DNA of 64,000 bases, taken from contig OU744450.1 of the NCBI GenBank assembly GCA_916610825.1, positions 11,401,380 to 11,465,379 on the forward strand, in the 5' to 3' direction. A program made the translations under genes and the position numbers. The first letter of the stretch is position 1. Every line of letters starts with the position of its first letter. The notes under the pieces are model-generated. The model saw only the letters and a program-made list of their open reading frames with translations, ran no database searches and was not told where the DNA came from. This stretch comes from Haliclystus octoradiatus. Taxonomy: Eukaryota; Cnidaria; Staurozoa; Stauromedusae; Haliclystidae. Of this stretch, positions 58,201-60,843 are shown piece after piece.

Positions 58201-60827
58201 TTCACATTGTCATAAGCGATTCTGCATTCAACAGGCTTCCCGCCAGAGATCTCCGGCGGCTCGTACTTCAGTGCCAACACCAAATTGGCGTGTAATTCCT
58301 TCCACTCTCAGCAGAGCTTTGGCGGTGGATTTTTGTATCATATTTTGATAAAAAAACTACCGGTATGCATTCTAAAATGTTATCATATAATTTTGGTCGG
58401 AAAATTAGGGTTATAAAATATTGGCGGAAAATATCCGACGGAGAAAATTTCCAGAATGCAGACTGGATTTCATGATAACAGATTGTATGCAGAATGCCTA
58501 ACTGCATTTTTTGTTGTGCGCGGGAATAGATTCCCCGTGCATTTATCTTGAATTGGTACAAAACTTTCTTTAAAATAGGCTACAAAATATCATCCGCGCA
58601 TCCGCGAAGCAATGCGGTCAGGGCAGAATGTCTATTTTCAAATTTCCTTTGTCAAAACATACTCTAAAGCTATCAGGAAAGGCGTTCAGGCAAATTATAA
58701 ATAAAAAAAACAGACCCCCTAGGAGGAGGCACCTCTTCGGGGTGCCTTCCAAGAAATCTCTTTATATTTGTCAATGTGACAATGCTATCATCATCATCAT
58801 TTATTCAGTGTCCTACGTAAGCTTAAAACAAGCTTATTTACAGGGGAGCTGATACATAACAGTTATAGTTATAGTTGAGTGTAGTTATAAAGTAAAATAT
58901 TAAAGGTAAAGTAGTAAAAGGATTTAAAAGGATTTAGATAACACAACTAGAAAGTTTACAAGCAGAAAATTATTTACATGCAAAGTACACCTTTTGTAAT
59001 TAAATGGCATCTGAATTTCCAAGTAAATAAGCCATACACTTCTGCTTGAACATTGCGAGGCAACTGCTGTCCTTTATGGAAATCGGTAGGTTGCTCCAAT
59101 GACGAACACCTGAGTGACATGGAAGGAACGTGGATGATTGCGTTCAACAAAGAAATATTTTCTTGAAAAAGACCTTGTTCGAGTTTATGAGGATGGACAG
59201 AAATGCTCACATGTCAATGCTGGTGCATCACCTCTTTATTTTGATCAATATCAGTTGATGTTATTTTATTCTATCTCTGATGTTGAGCCAACGCAGTCTT
59301 TCAAGCATGTCAGATATAGGCTATGACTTCCGTAATCACATTGTAGGACCAATCTCATTCTACGATTTTGCAGTCTTTGAATACGATTAAGAATAGTTTG
59401 ATTACAGGAACCCCAAACGGACGAACAATAATAAAGGTGAGGCAAAATTAAATAGAATTTGAATAGAATTTTCCGGCTATGAAAAGGTACAATGTTTTGG
59501 ACATACTTTAAAATTCCGAGTCCTTTGTTAATTTTACTAATGAGATTGTCTACGTGCTCGTCAAACTTTAGATTATTGTAAATTTTAACCCCCAGGTATT
59601 TCAAACATCTAACGTCACTTATAGACTTATTATCAATTTTAACGTTTAGATTTTGATTTATGCAATCTAGTTACATTTATTTCCAATCAACATGGAATGG
59701 GTTTTACTTAAATTTAGACTAAGTTTATTGGCACAGAGTCAGGTATAGGCCTACACAGTTTTTAAGTCTGAATTTAAATTTTGTTGGATATTGGAAATGT
59801 CCTTAGCGGAAGTAAAAATAATTGTGTCATCAGCATAAACATTTATGCTGCAGTGCTAGAGAATGTTTGGCAAATCGTTCATATATAAAATGAATAACAA
59901 TGGACCAAGGATGGATCCTTGTGGTACACCAGAGTCGACTTGTCTTTTGGACGAGAGCACCTGATCTAACGCAACAGCTTGGATTCTATTGCTAACATTA
60001 AGATTTAAACCAACAATGGGGAGCATTTACAACACCACATAACACCATAGCAATTTAATTTGTCTAAAAGTATTTGGTGATCAACTGTATCAAAGGCCTT
60101 TTTCAGGTCTAGGCTTACATATCCAATCAATTTCTTTTGATGTATTTCTTTAAAACAAAACTCTGTAAAATTCAATAGGCCTACACTAGTGGTGGTGGAA
60201 TGGGATTGACGGAAGGCGAATTGATACTTGGTGAGTAAATTATTGGATTCTAAGTATTCTGCAAGTTGGCGATGCACAATCTTTTCAAGAATTTTGGATA
60301 GAATTAGTAAAACTGAAATTGGCCTATAATTATTTAAATCAGTACTGGAACCACTTGTGTACAAAGGTGTTACCCTAGCCAGTTTAAAAGATTCTGGGAA
60401 CTTGCCAGACTGTAATGACTTATTCAAAATTATAGTAAGGATGGAAGAAATGCTCGGAGCACACAGTTTTAAGATTTTGGCATCAAGATTGTCAAGCCCT
60501 GTGGCCTTCGTTGATGGCATATTGACAAGTAAATCATGCACTTCTTCTGTTTAACAAGGTTGAGGGCTCTGTTGGAAGTTGGAACTTTGAATGACTTGAT
60601 TAAATTGAATTAAATATTAGCTTAGTATATTCTTACCTGTCAATCATCAGACCTTCATCACCCATCCAGGGTATCAAATGTTTTTCGTTTTCAATATGTA
60701 TGGCATTCAAATCATCTTTGAAGATCTTACAATGATATCCGAAAACCAACAAATTTGCATTGTTGATTTGCAAATTTTTGCTGTCACAGTCAGTTTGATA
60801 AATTTCAGCTGAACGTAGAATTGACAT
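13156..60827 (-). CDS. SFSWAP: SFSWAP, splicing factor suppressor of white-apricot homolog (whole gene, 12 coding exons)
   Basis: SFSWAP is a nuclear regulator of alternative splicing. The Drosophila homologue represses splicing of its own first introns. Here 12 exons (191, 179, 144, 104, 223, 408, 132, 417, 321, 139, 70 and 54 nt) total 2382 nt, or 793 residues. Every junction has GT/AG sites and compatible phase. Domain order is DRY_EERY region at about 25-120, SURP1 at about 209-265, a Ser/Pro/acidic linker, a Pro-rich stretch near 503, SURP2 at about 512-560, and a helical charged tail at about 675-745. Two SURP modules plus this N-terminus distinguish it from CLASRP. The expected C-terminal RS domain is absent from the exons found, and the protein is shorter than the ~950-residue human form. 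Introns 1 and 3 are inflated by transposons. Confidence 0.92.
13651..14020 (-). mobile_element. tRNA-derived SINE, copy 2 (SFSWAP intron 11)
   Basis: Minus-strand copy of the SINE at 10618. It has a tRNA-like head at the right end, the body, the CCACTCCTCTA/TAGAGGAGTGG hairpin (13693-13720 region) and the ACCGTCTACA tail at the left end. It retains about 30 bp in the body that copy 1 lacks. Confidence 0.8.
14278..14347 (-). CDS. SFSWAP: SFSWAP exon 11
   Basis: Acceptor TTTCATTTCAG, donor GAG|GTATAA. It completes a codon split after two bases in exon 10, then encodes NVAQRTADDDEPSSPPIKSR and HTE. It is the only part of the tail with Ser-Pro/Arg character. Confidence 0.75.
14950..15135. repeat. 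degenerate TTTTCATGG-type low-complexity repeat
   Basis: Many imperfect copies of TTTTCATGG, TTTTCGTG and similar lie in SFSWAP intron 10. They look like a decayed minisatellite. Confidence 0.5.
16009..16130. repeat. GTTCATGAAC palindrome cluster 1 (intron 10)
   Basis: Contains consecutive 11-bp units (GTTCATGAACA), then a diverged spacer, then TTTTCATGAACTGTTCATGAAC. The core GTTCATGAAC is its own reverse complement. Confidence 0.85.
16195..16333 (-). CDS. SFSWAP: SFSWAP exon 10
   Basis: Acceptor ATATCTTAG, donor GTCAC|GTATGT. Encodes a basic/acidic helix: AEQARLAKERLEIQQERRRR then AAAFIGMLKQNKDE. This is the conserved charged segment C-terminal to SURP2 in SFSWAP proteins. Confidence 0.9.
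16425..16525. repeat. GTTCATGAAC palindrome cluster 2 (intron 9)
   Basis: Spaced copies of TTCATGAAC with the linkers TTGGGCAATTTCACG and CTGTTCATGAACCCAGAAAAG. Both linkers recur in other clusters. Confidence 0.8.
16953..17273 (-). CDS. SFSWAP: SFSWAP exon 9
   Basis: Acceptor CTTGTAG, donor AAAAGT|GTAAGA. Encodes AEVLDSTAKPVRFAFKKK, an acidic run (FPEEEDHDDDNQDE), then IPIETDEARESRLAVLQAQK and LEEEELRQK. The KPVRFAFK motif and the charged helix are typical of the region after SURP2. Confidence 0.92.
18300..18716 (-). CDS. SFSWAP: SFSWAP exon 8 (SURP2)
   Basis: Acceptor TTGCTTATAG, donor GAAG|GTAACA. Begins DETLSFLKAAQLPKLSDIL, passes a Pro-rich run (APPPPPPG), then SURP2 with IDKLAEYSVKNGDAFE and DPRFEFLQPLNTYHTYY. 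SURP modules are RNA-processing domains that bind partners such as SF1. This one carries the FEFLQP-YHxYY signature. Confidence 0.95.
19640..19771 (-). CDS. SFSWAP: SFSWAP exon 7
   Basis: Acceptor CCTTTTCAG, donor GATG|GTAAGT. Encodes GYDPEKCKDYISSLAYSYLN, a Ser run, and LPPPPLPPGIDDD. Phase 1 in and out. Confidence 0.88.
20090..20250 (-). pseudogene. degenerate protein-coding repeat, copy 1 (intron 6)
   Basis: On the minus strand, broken frames give NPSFQRLEQIKKK, IFMIYWSN and NKKIQKKMLKC. These align with copy 2 at 26428-26600. The family is not recognised. Confidence 0.5.
20788..21195 (-). CDS. SFSWAP: SFSWAP exon 6
   Basis: Acceptor CATTCAACAG, donor CTTG|GTAGGT. It is the variable linker between the SURP domains, with EQSSSDTDDDSDGEYELHP, PPPDVRHSLPVIPFSPGDF and Ser-rich stretches, ending VNEYLNEYYESLG. 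It has the longest low-complexity, probably phosphorylated region in the protein. Confidence 0.88.
22560..22855 (+). mobile_element. tRNA-derived SINE, copy 3, lacking most of the tRNA head (intron 5)
   Basis: Matches the SINE from its B box (GTGGTTCAAATCC) through the body, terminal hairpin and ACCGTCTACATTACA end. The hairpin left arm has one change (ACTCATCTA). Sequence left of 22560 is not the usual head. Confidence 0.75.
23748..23970 (-). CDS. SFSWAP: SFSWAP exon 5 (SURP1)
   Basis: Acceptor TTTGTTTAG, donor GAAG|GTGAGA. Encodes SURP1: KLHAIIEKTATFISKHGIQM, then NPQFEFLNFGNWLNPYY. Both the helix-1 IIEKTA block and the FEFLxxxxxLNPYY signature are intact. Confidence 0.95.
24201..24884. 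mobile_element. 684-bp foldback MITE (Mutator-like by TSD length)
   Basis: Left arm 24201-24486 and right arm 24599-24884 are inverted copies of 286 bp, about 96-97% identical by eye, around a 112-bp centre. The 9-bp sequence GTGCCAATA directly flanks both ends (24192-24200 and 24885-24893). It has no transposase frame. Long terminal inverted repeats with a 9-bp target duplication fit a non-autonomous Mutator-like element. It lies in SFSWAP intron 4. Confidence 0.92.
25871..25990. repeat. GTTCATGAAC palindrome cluster 3 (intron 4)
   Basis: Several TTCATGAAC units with the linker GGCCATTTCACATTCATGAA, related to the linker in cluster 2. Confidence 0.8.
26428..26600 (-). pseudogene. degenerate protein-coding repeat, copy 2 (intron 4)
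   Basis: Minus-strand frame reads FDLSRSDKNGNPAFLDCRK, QVLKKNYAFMTYR and NREIQKKMLKCFQRK. It is open across 66 codons but has no flanking gene structure. Its similarity to 20090-20250 shows an old coding sequence that was duplicated, or two relics of one mobile element. Confidence 0.5.
26835..26948. repeat. GTTCATGAAC palindrome cluster 4 (intron 4)
   Basis: Contains CTGTTCATGAACCCACAAAA, GCAATGTTCATGAACTG and TTCATGAAGTTTATGAAC. It shares linkers with clusters 2 and 6. Confidence 0.8.
27198..27301 (-). CDS. SFSWAP: SFSWAP exon 4
   Basis: Acceptor TTTTTAG, donor GAAGTG|GTAAGT. Encodes VRQSQIAAKAKAAELLTTLK then YKVPQGLTVPNGVEV. It links the N-terminal region to SURP1. It resolves the phase mismatch between exons 3 and 5, which confirms it. 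Confidence 0.88.
27894..28500 (+). pseudogene. Penelope-like element reverse transcriptase fragment
   Basis: Broken plus-strand frames give FNGVLYEQYDGVAMGSPLGS, WRYLDGTIAIMPNEKG in place of the usual YVDD block, then LNFTMEIEEREKLTFVGMQL and TSVYHKQTDIGLL. This order is that of Penelope-like RTs. Several frameshifts and stops, and the catalytic Asp pair replaced by LDG, make it dead. Confidence 0.75.
28770..29490 (+). pseudogene. Crypton-type tyrosine recombinase relic (KIAA1958-like)
   Basis: The frame at 28803-29096 reads TPGVFSFNPVFLQNNVWFN, DVDDDGRQYITMSYAELTKS, then SPNDGYAVLQLYLS. A stop follows at 29094-29096, and further on come RPVGIKTLGEMMK and KIYISHCVRVTSIT. These are conserved blocks of Crypton-derived recombinases such as KIAA1958. 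Several breaks follow, so it is not functional. Confidence 0.65.
29990..30440 (+). pseudogene. BEL/Pao-like Gag fragment
   Basis: Broken frames give LDERYGQEFSIVQ, then FVSKVRAARNTLNFNYNCL, IVSKTPENIINKWLNEVGK and TIDHLIKILDRQANTH. The order and spacing resemble BEL/Pao Gag (DUF1759-type) proteins. Identification is by pattern only. Confidence 0.5.
31090..31735 (+). pseudogene. reverse transcriptase-like ORF interrupted by a palindromic array
   Basis: The open frame 31105-31521 reads TLKDHKVNSKNNPTCRLINP, HAFITFNIENFYPSITKDLL and LRRSLLFDSSDTMSPAKKI. It then runs into the GTTCATGAAC array. After the array, WVKKDNNFLLFDVTMGSYDR continues the same protein family. It belongs to a multicopy RT family of invertebrate genomes whose name I cannot assign with certainty (possibly Penelope-related). 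Confidence 0.6.
31500..31655. repeat. GTTCATGAAC palindrome cluster 5, inserted in an RT frame (intron 3)
   Basis: This is the longest cluster, with about a dozen 9-10 bp cores at roughly 11-bp spacing (GTTCATGAACA units) plus diverged units. It separates two halves of a recognisable RT protein, so it arrived after the RT element. Confidence 0.88.
32667..32868 (+). pseudogene. RING-like zinc-finger exon
   Basis: After acceptor TTGTATTTCAG the frame reads CICLEERANIAVESCGHVLL, CSICAEGF, CPYCRTTI and stops at TAG. This is a C3HC4 RING pattern of the IAP/MEX-3 type. The first zinc-binding Cys appears shifted by one residue (CIC instead of CxxC). I found no upstream exon. It may be the last exon of a captured gene or a relic. 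Confidence 0.5.
34154..34510 (+). pseudogene. THAP-domain fragment
   Basis: KKFVQLHRDQLEPTNTLHLC followed by SAHF and MAKYLARTAMPTVD matches the second half of THAP C2CH domains found in mobile elements. It starts near ATCATGGCGG (ATG 34154), but the first Cys pair and the AxWxxF part are not clear. A short tandem repeat (GAAAGGAATGCT) near 34270 disrupts the frame. Confidence 0.5.
34630..35250 (+). pseudogene. Penelope-like RT fragment, N-terminal half
   Basis: Reads SLKRNKKIIETKPDKGNGIV, ILNKDYYDKL, then FIWPTENPVLSAVRSYNFFL and LMASFDV across stops. The KPDKGNGxVILN block is a Penelope-like hallmark. Gypsy copy 2 begins just downstream. Confidence 0.65.
35260..35424 (-). repeat. gypsy copy 2, 3' LTR
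   Basis: 165 bp, TG...CA ends on the minus strand (TGTCATGATACC ... TTAAAACA), preceded by a purine-rich tract. About 5% divergent from its partner. Confidence 0.9.
35640..35870 (-). pseudogene. gypsy copy 2, C-terminal tail of Pol
   Basis: Minus-strand frame reads RRYVVKTTKGSGLVRNRRHL then an acidic stretch (DDDDDNYDDYQIDDEPLPP) and TTRSG before TGA. The xxYVVxT-G-xxRNRRHL block is the post-integrase tail of gypsy polyproteins. Its link to the integrase core is deleted. Confidence 0.7.
35936..36132 (+). pseudogene. gypsy copy 2, inverted Pol segment
   Basis: Read on the plus strand, opposite to the rest of the element, this segment encodes ACEIYNNLPISQPRLN, HAAKSDVILQQVKSNVLNGW and FKEAKNNLSV without stops. 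This is the linker between RNase H and integrase of gypsy Pol. The junction near 36130 abuts minus-strand RT sequence, so an inversion plus deletions occurred inside the element. Confidence 0.75.
36133..37650 (-). pseudogene. gypsy copy 2, nucleocapsid-protease-RT part of Pol
   Basis: The open part (36511-37650) contains zinc knuckles (CGRCGTRHMKNKC, then CHKCHKNGHHSKFYL, which lacks the final Cys), protease FKIDTGADVTVIS, and RT up to FGRYCFERIPMGITSAP. A stop follows. Beyond it MDDILVYGETK, KYFGHIISKDGIKANPE and IIGMVNYLGKFIPDLATKL continue the RT with another stop after LKLNRE. A frameshift also separates it from Gag. Confidence 0.85.
37701..38189 (-). pseudogene. gypsy copy 2, Gag
   Basis: ATG at 38189 (MARYNQPNKFSFRPEEWEDW). 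Conserved Gag blocks are WLDKFNRFRRATKL, FVP-like FIPKRTIIHKRAVFQEK and VEEYIRQLRLLSQHC, ending at IGLKDRQVRQN. A one-base loss in an A-run near 37710 shifts the frame and ends the protein early. Confidence 0.8.
38238..38402 (-). repeat. gypsy copy 2, 5' LTR
   Basis: 165 bp, same length as the 3' LTR. On the minus strand it is followed directly by TGGTGTCAGATGTGG, a tRNA primer-binding-site-like sequence. Confidence 0.9.
39030..39220 (+). pseudogene. Penelope-like RT fragment with YVDD motif
   Basis: Reads SYVDDTLAIVDNEIQHICQY, then after a frame change FMIELEDKNNYSFLGITLT. The YVDDT catalytic motif and the spacing to the following FLxxxL block are Penelope-like. It is isolated from any N-terminal part. 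Confidence 0.6.
39230..39800 (+). pseudogene. DIRS-like retroelement fragment (Gag end and RT start)
   Basis: FQQAINALTFMAHANKKLCK, VETEFQHLCSADVKSTTKLF and GDDLAKQVKNL resemble the C-terminus of Gag-like proteins of DIRS elements. AGRLKYYSSEWDTITSDIFI and VSRLLDKGVITPA resemble the start of their RT. Frameshifts and stops intervene. Confidence 0.5.
39775..39835. repeat. CCA/CAA/CAG trinucleotide microsatellite
   Basis: Runs of CCACCA, ACAACA, GCAACAACAA and CAGCAG directly follow the DIRS-like VITPA sequence. Confidence 0.8.
40500..40730 (+). pseudogene. Penelope-like RT fragment
   Basis: Open stretch FKPADKGALVVMQREKYIEK, YAHLHDNTTYHPLGSADPIE. The KPADKGxxxVVMxRExY block is the N-terminal Penelope-like motif. 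It is the third separate relic of this class in the intron. Confidence 0.65.
42080..42127 (+). other. 15-codon ORF after an ATGGCCGCC start context
   Basis: AAAATGGCCGCCGTGG opens MAAVETSATKEKSCG then TAG, ending 13 bp left of gypsy copy 1. It resembles a first exon with a YY1-like motif, but no partner exon was found. Confidence 0.2.
42141..42313 (+). repeat. gypsy copy 1, 5' LTR
   Basis: 173 bp with ends TGTGACGTAG and GACACAACA. It contains a CRE-like TGACGTAGTCA near its start, which may act in transcription. Confidence 0.95.
42359..46153 (+). CDS. gypsy copy 1 Gag-Pol polyprotein
   Basis: The frame is open from 42359 to the TAA at 46151-46153, and the first in-frame ATG is at 42557. 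Gag-like sequence (RTEAWFTAFSAKART) already precedes that ATG, so the true start is unclear. Counting residues from 42548: zinc knuckles about 152-185 (CGNC, CSACGIRGHFSAVC), protease DTGA at 271-274, RT with YQDD at 536-539, RNase H Asp near 685 (TTDASG), integrase zinc region about 898-935 (HNTHAGIH, CSTC), then catalytic D near 961, D near 1015 (SDNAKEF) and E near 1050. There is no chromodomain or envelope. The frame has no stop or shift, so the element may be competent. Confidence 0.95.
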   Translation, partial: QSNENLSDPERTEAWFTAFSAKARTKSLKDDPTNQHYPITDLFLSLCGEEALIKLTRLVRPLKLANMPYVAIEKKAMELVEPKQSLIIAERTNFLAIKKRPDESADELHIRINHAADKCDFDKFKTEQDPNKEMKKMVFINSFDDSKLRKDLIDYIRLTPIATYEDLRERVRQYSQTTAFVNRNITIQPTQPTEIPLTQYAVHSTKSVQETQRECGNCGSRHPPRRCPAYGKNCSACGIRGHFSAVCRSAGKSQNRNNSISNYSNRTNSNSKQNNHTNYAIESSLEPTITSNTMESNSYYLLNIDENKPEDINSMTEIMEDVKLNNITVPMQHDTGASCTIISSAIWQKLGNPDLSASTRKLHSYDDRGLSLIGELNATVQRNNQTNYITMPIQVVQSARPYGLLGRDILNTNNVNYSCSNSSADFLPVIKDVVATMKLKPNASPKFCHARPVPLPLQDAATAELERLQSMGVIEPIESGGTENSSPIVWVKKPSGGLRMCVDFSVHVNDKILSDAYPIPNLEGIFSKIHGAKFFAKIDLKSAYWQIAIDKAAQDISVINTHKGLFRITRLQMGMKNSAAIFQNVIETVLSGLKGIIPYQDDVLIFGNTRDSLQKRVNAVMERFNQRRLSVNKEKCVQDVTEISFLGFRISADGIGPDPRLVEKVLSLAPPENKKEVASFVGLVNFFGRLVPNFADKIAPLNDLRKQDIDFVWTNAAQLAFDNLKKELASTPLVQPYSLNKAVTLTTDASGTAVAGILTQDGHPIIYVSKTLSPAERKYSATEREGLAVVWCVERLRQFLLGRKFTIVSDHQALSYIFDTNKSVPKTASARICRWAIKLMAFDFELKYEPGANITHADALSRLTHSTITREDVVASVSIATDSAFFAPIIPSQIIEASTSNDRLAQSIIKRIISGSWSGLSEAEKAFARVKDELTVHNNMIYFKSAPFIPIDLRSSVLKKAHNTHAGIHATRRLLLQGAWWPGIFKDVESFITNCSTCCALRPRFSKTVHTWPQAAPWERVHMDFAHISDIGPILIVADAGSGWIEATRCPNLATHTVVRILADIFSRFGIPYSFVSDNAKEFINEEIVQWLARSGCKKIESPIYFPRANGLAERAVQTVKRGMKAWHKGLRVSFDMFLYRILTVHHATSLTRGKSPAEILLGRNIRVPFIAEFATGDVVMYQPSIAHTPKEVEYILPKGSNTAWLSDNGNTVLASRNQFGPSGSSSNNESTESRTIVSESTDSLSQLRRSSRITARPDRLGFE
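46299..46471 (+). repeat. gypsy copy 1, 3' LTR
   Basis: 173 bp, identical by eye to the 5' LTR, followed by the TACTT target duplication. Confidence 0.95.
46472..46700 (+). pseudogene. BEL/Pao Pol fragment (protease A17/RNase H region)
   Basis: Reads LIPLWEEWQNGLAEIENISV, then NIQLHIFYDTSKTSFGVVAY and NQIYCNFFLFANT. This is the conserved segment after the BEL/Pao RT, where D(A/T)SK is the RNase H start. It begins at the gypsy target site and soon decays. A later part of the same domain is at 53330-53530. Confidence 0.75.
46915..47086 (+). pseudogene. mobile-element ORF relic, left half, split by the P-like element
   Basis: Reads LFVDTTPGNKLANGCRNVYK, VERARNLLKDHQTKSDLLKL and runs to the P-like insertion site. 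The right half resumes at 52163 in the same frame. I recall similar sequences in multicopy invertebrate ORFs that end in a GIY-YIG-type domain. The assignment is tentative. Confidence 0.45.
47087..47119. repeat. P-like element, left terminal inverted repeat
   Basis: Perfect inverted match to 52130-52162. Starts with CA, as Drosophila P ends do. Confidence 0.93.
47163..47184. promoter_or_regulatory. P-like element, left subterminal inverted repeat with CACGTG box
   Basis: TCACGTGA at 47163-47170 is followed by GGAACCTTCGTC. The mirrored block with TCACGTGA at 52080-52087 lies at the same distance from the right end, within 1 bp. It may be a transposase site or a shared promoter element. ATGs of both genes lie just inside. 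Confidence 0.7.
47219..48364 (+). pseudogene. P-like element second gene: C2H2 zinc finger plus helical domain, broken
   Basis: ATG at 47219 opens an acidic N-terminus (MAVCFNAEDSSNCDEYLSNS). After a frameshift near 47385 comes a C2H2 finger, CNECGKDFKSSTGLKIH then ASRMH. An in-frame TAA follows at 47470-47472, then KDDIDNIISSIKRKINDEG. After a second frameshift near 47700 comes the helical domain (TKVEIVNLLLTRLAPELISF, CKIYKKTVFGKAGAHQW, LYLRIRSFSHVKDLF) ending LSKRQNALRKSLAKDD. I recall the RxRSFSxxKD and xALRK tail from uncharacterised proteins repeated in cnidarian and other invertebrate genomes. Function unknown; DNA binding is inferred from the finger. Confidence 0.7.
48590..48805 (+). 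mobile_element. tRNA-derived SINE inside the P-like element
   Basis: GCTACCGTGGTGTAATGCAG and GGTATTGGGTTCAATACC sit at A-box and B-box spacing. An A-rich end (AAATAAAAAAAAG) follows. It lies in the spacer between the two convergent genes. Confidence 0.5.
49280..51977 (-). pseudogene. P-like element transposase (THAP9/P-element type), frameshifted
   Basis: ATG at 51977 starts the THAP finger (MPGDNCGFYGCYNHTG ... HLCEIHFDPNDV), split by a frameshift near 51820. A coiled-coil region (LECALMKTELEKLRTEIEKH) follows. Then comes the RNase H-like core: KSSSAYDELSEVLFLPSQRC, VGILFHEMKISSGLVFDKHS, IIGYVDLGD and VIFAFCDGASQNR. After a second frameshift near 49870, the C-terminal part (FISRQTFEGYQITVNSTIE, MQDVLEEYFGYQRSHGRRSD) ends at 49280. 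These blocks follow the P-element order. HEMK where family members usually have D-E suggests that the first catalytic Asp is changed. Confidence 0.88.
52080..52087. promoter_or_regulatory. P-like element, right subterminal CACGTG box
   Basis: TCACGTGA, with GACGAACCTTC adjoining on the minus strand, mirrors 47163-47184. It lies about 100 bp upstream of the transposase ATG. Confidence 0.65.
52130..52162. repeat. P-like element, right terminal inverted repeat
   Basis: Perfect inverted copy of 47087-47119, followed directly by TTTCATG. Confidence 0.93.
52163..52265 (+). pseudogene. mobile-element ORF relic, right half
   Basis: Continues the frame of 46915-47086 across the target site: DSKQCCLCRKTYLKIECKTR then DVVYKISCSQDV. 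The Cys pattern and DVVYxIxC fit the region before a GIY-YIG module. Confidence 0.5.
52250..53229 (-). pseudogene. PIF1-like helicase fragment
   Basis: Minus-strand frame from an acceptor-like CTCTACAG near 53229. Walker A VGPTGAGKTRLLKTL, Walker B-like LDVLFFEEIGLLS, and motif III GIYIIATGDQHQLPPVSG. A degraded C-terminal part (LSTKCNFVATWEDVPSNTIK) lies at 52250-52440 beyond stops. Such helicases come from Helitron-like or other large DNA transposons. A cellular PIF1 is unlikely because the fragment is broken and embedded in other relics. Confidence 0.65.
53320..53640 (+). pseudogene. BEL/Pao Pol fragment (end of RNase H region)
   Basis: Reads IYFWSDLKTTLAYILNDKRR, FKPCVANKVAEIRELTKTDQ, WKFVQQNENPADVASRGL. 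This is the conserved segment preceding the integrase in BEL/Pao. It probably belonged to the same insertion as 46472-46700, now separated by later DNA. Confidence 0.8.
54512..54655 (-). CDS. SFSWAP: SFSWAP exon 3
   Basis: Acceptor TTTCTGCAG, donor GCAG|GTAGGT. Encodes AEQQQRFIKLSSLTSSNYDT, VGYSYDSQALYDPEEEEYKD and QINDAADA, the acidic end of the SWAP N-terminal region. Phase 1 on both sides. Confidence 0.93.
55502..55680 (-). CDS. SFSWAP: SFSWAP exon 2
   Basis: Acceptor AATTTTGTAG, donor GATG|GTGAGG. Encodes YDCRGHLYNVEEFSSN and ETELERQYDFERYADLHAAE. The DRYDxRGHL block spans the exon 1/2 junction and ERxYDxERYxDL is the DRY_EERY signature. Confidence 0.95.
56363..56408. repeat. GTTCATGAAC palindrome cluster 6 (intron 1)
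   Basis: CTGTTCATGAACCCAGATAA then TGTTCATGAAGTGTTCATTA. It shares the GAACCCAnA linker with clusters 2 and 4. Confidence 0.75.
58690..58755. repeat. GC-rich hairpin near the LINE 3' end
   Basis: AGGCACC and GGTGCCT pair around TCTTCGG in an otherwise AT-rich intron, within a longer imperfect inverted repeat (AGGAGGCACC/GGTGCCTTCC). Confidence 0.5.
58770..60560 (-). mobile_element. 5'-truncated LINE (CR1/Jockey type) in SFSWAP intron 1
   Basis: Minus-strand RT blocks: TGLDNLDAKILKLCAPSISS, LYTSGSSTDLNNYRPISVLL, LIGYVSLDLKKAFDTVDHQI (60005-60541). After frameshifts come VYADDTIIFTSAKD (near 59830) and CLKYLGVKIYNNLKFDEHVD (59266-59604), then a C-terminal VRHWSNLPISIKDSS block near 59080. The 3' end has AATAAATGATGATGATGATA near 58785-58805. 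The 5' half is missing and stops or shifts are present, so it is dead. Its edge lies only about 80 bp from the exon 1 donor. Confidence 0.85.
60637..60827 (-). CDS. SFSWAP: SFSWAP exon 1 (start of coding sequence)
   Basis: ATG at 60827, donor GACAG|GTAAGA. Encodes MSILRSAEIYQTDCDSKN, then ANLLVFGYHCKIFKDD and HLIPWMGDEGLMIDR. The LLVFGYxCKxFxDD and LIPWMGD blocks are diagnostic for SFSWAP rather than CLASRP. I chose this ATG because no in-frame ATG lies upstream before non-coding sequence and 25 residues before the conserved block is a normal distance. An untranslated upstream exon cannot be excluded. Confidence 0.93.
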
Positions 60828-60843
60828 GACGTGACGGTTTCAT
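60805..60843 (-). promoter_or_regulatory. short upstream ORF overlapping the SFSWAP start
   Basis: ATG at 60843 opens 12 codons in another frame and stops (TGA) at 60805-60807, past the SFSWAP ATG. If transcribed, it would reduce initiation at the main start. Confidence 0.5.

Larger units (their letters stand above)
55681..58769 (-). other. SFSWAP: SFSWAP intron 1, left part
   Basis: No coding sequence recognised. A small piece of the palindromic-repeat linker (GAATGTGAAATTGCCCAAAC) lies near 55807. Cluster 6 is at 56363-56408. Confidence 0.5.
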
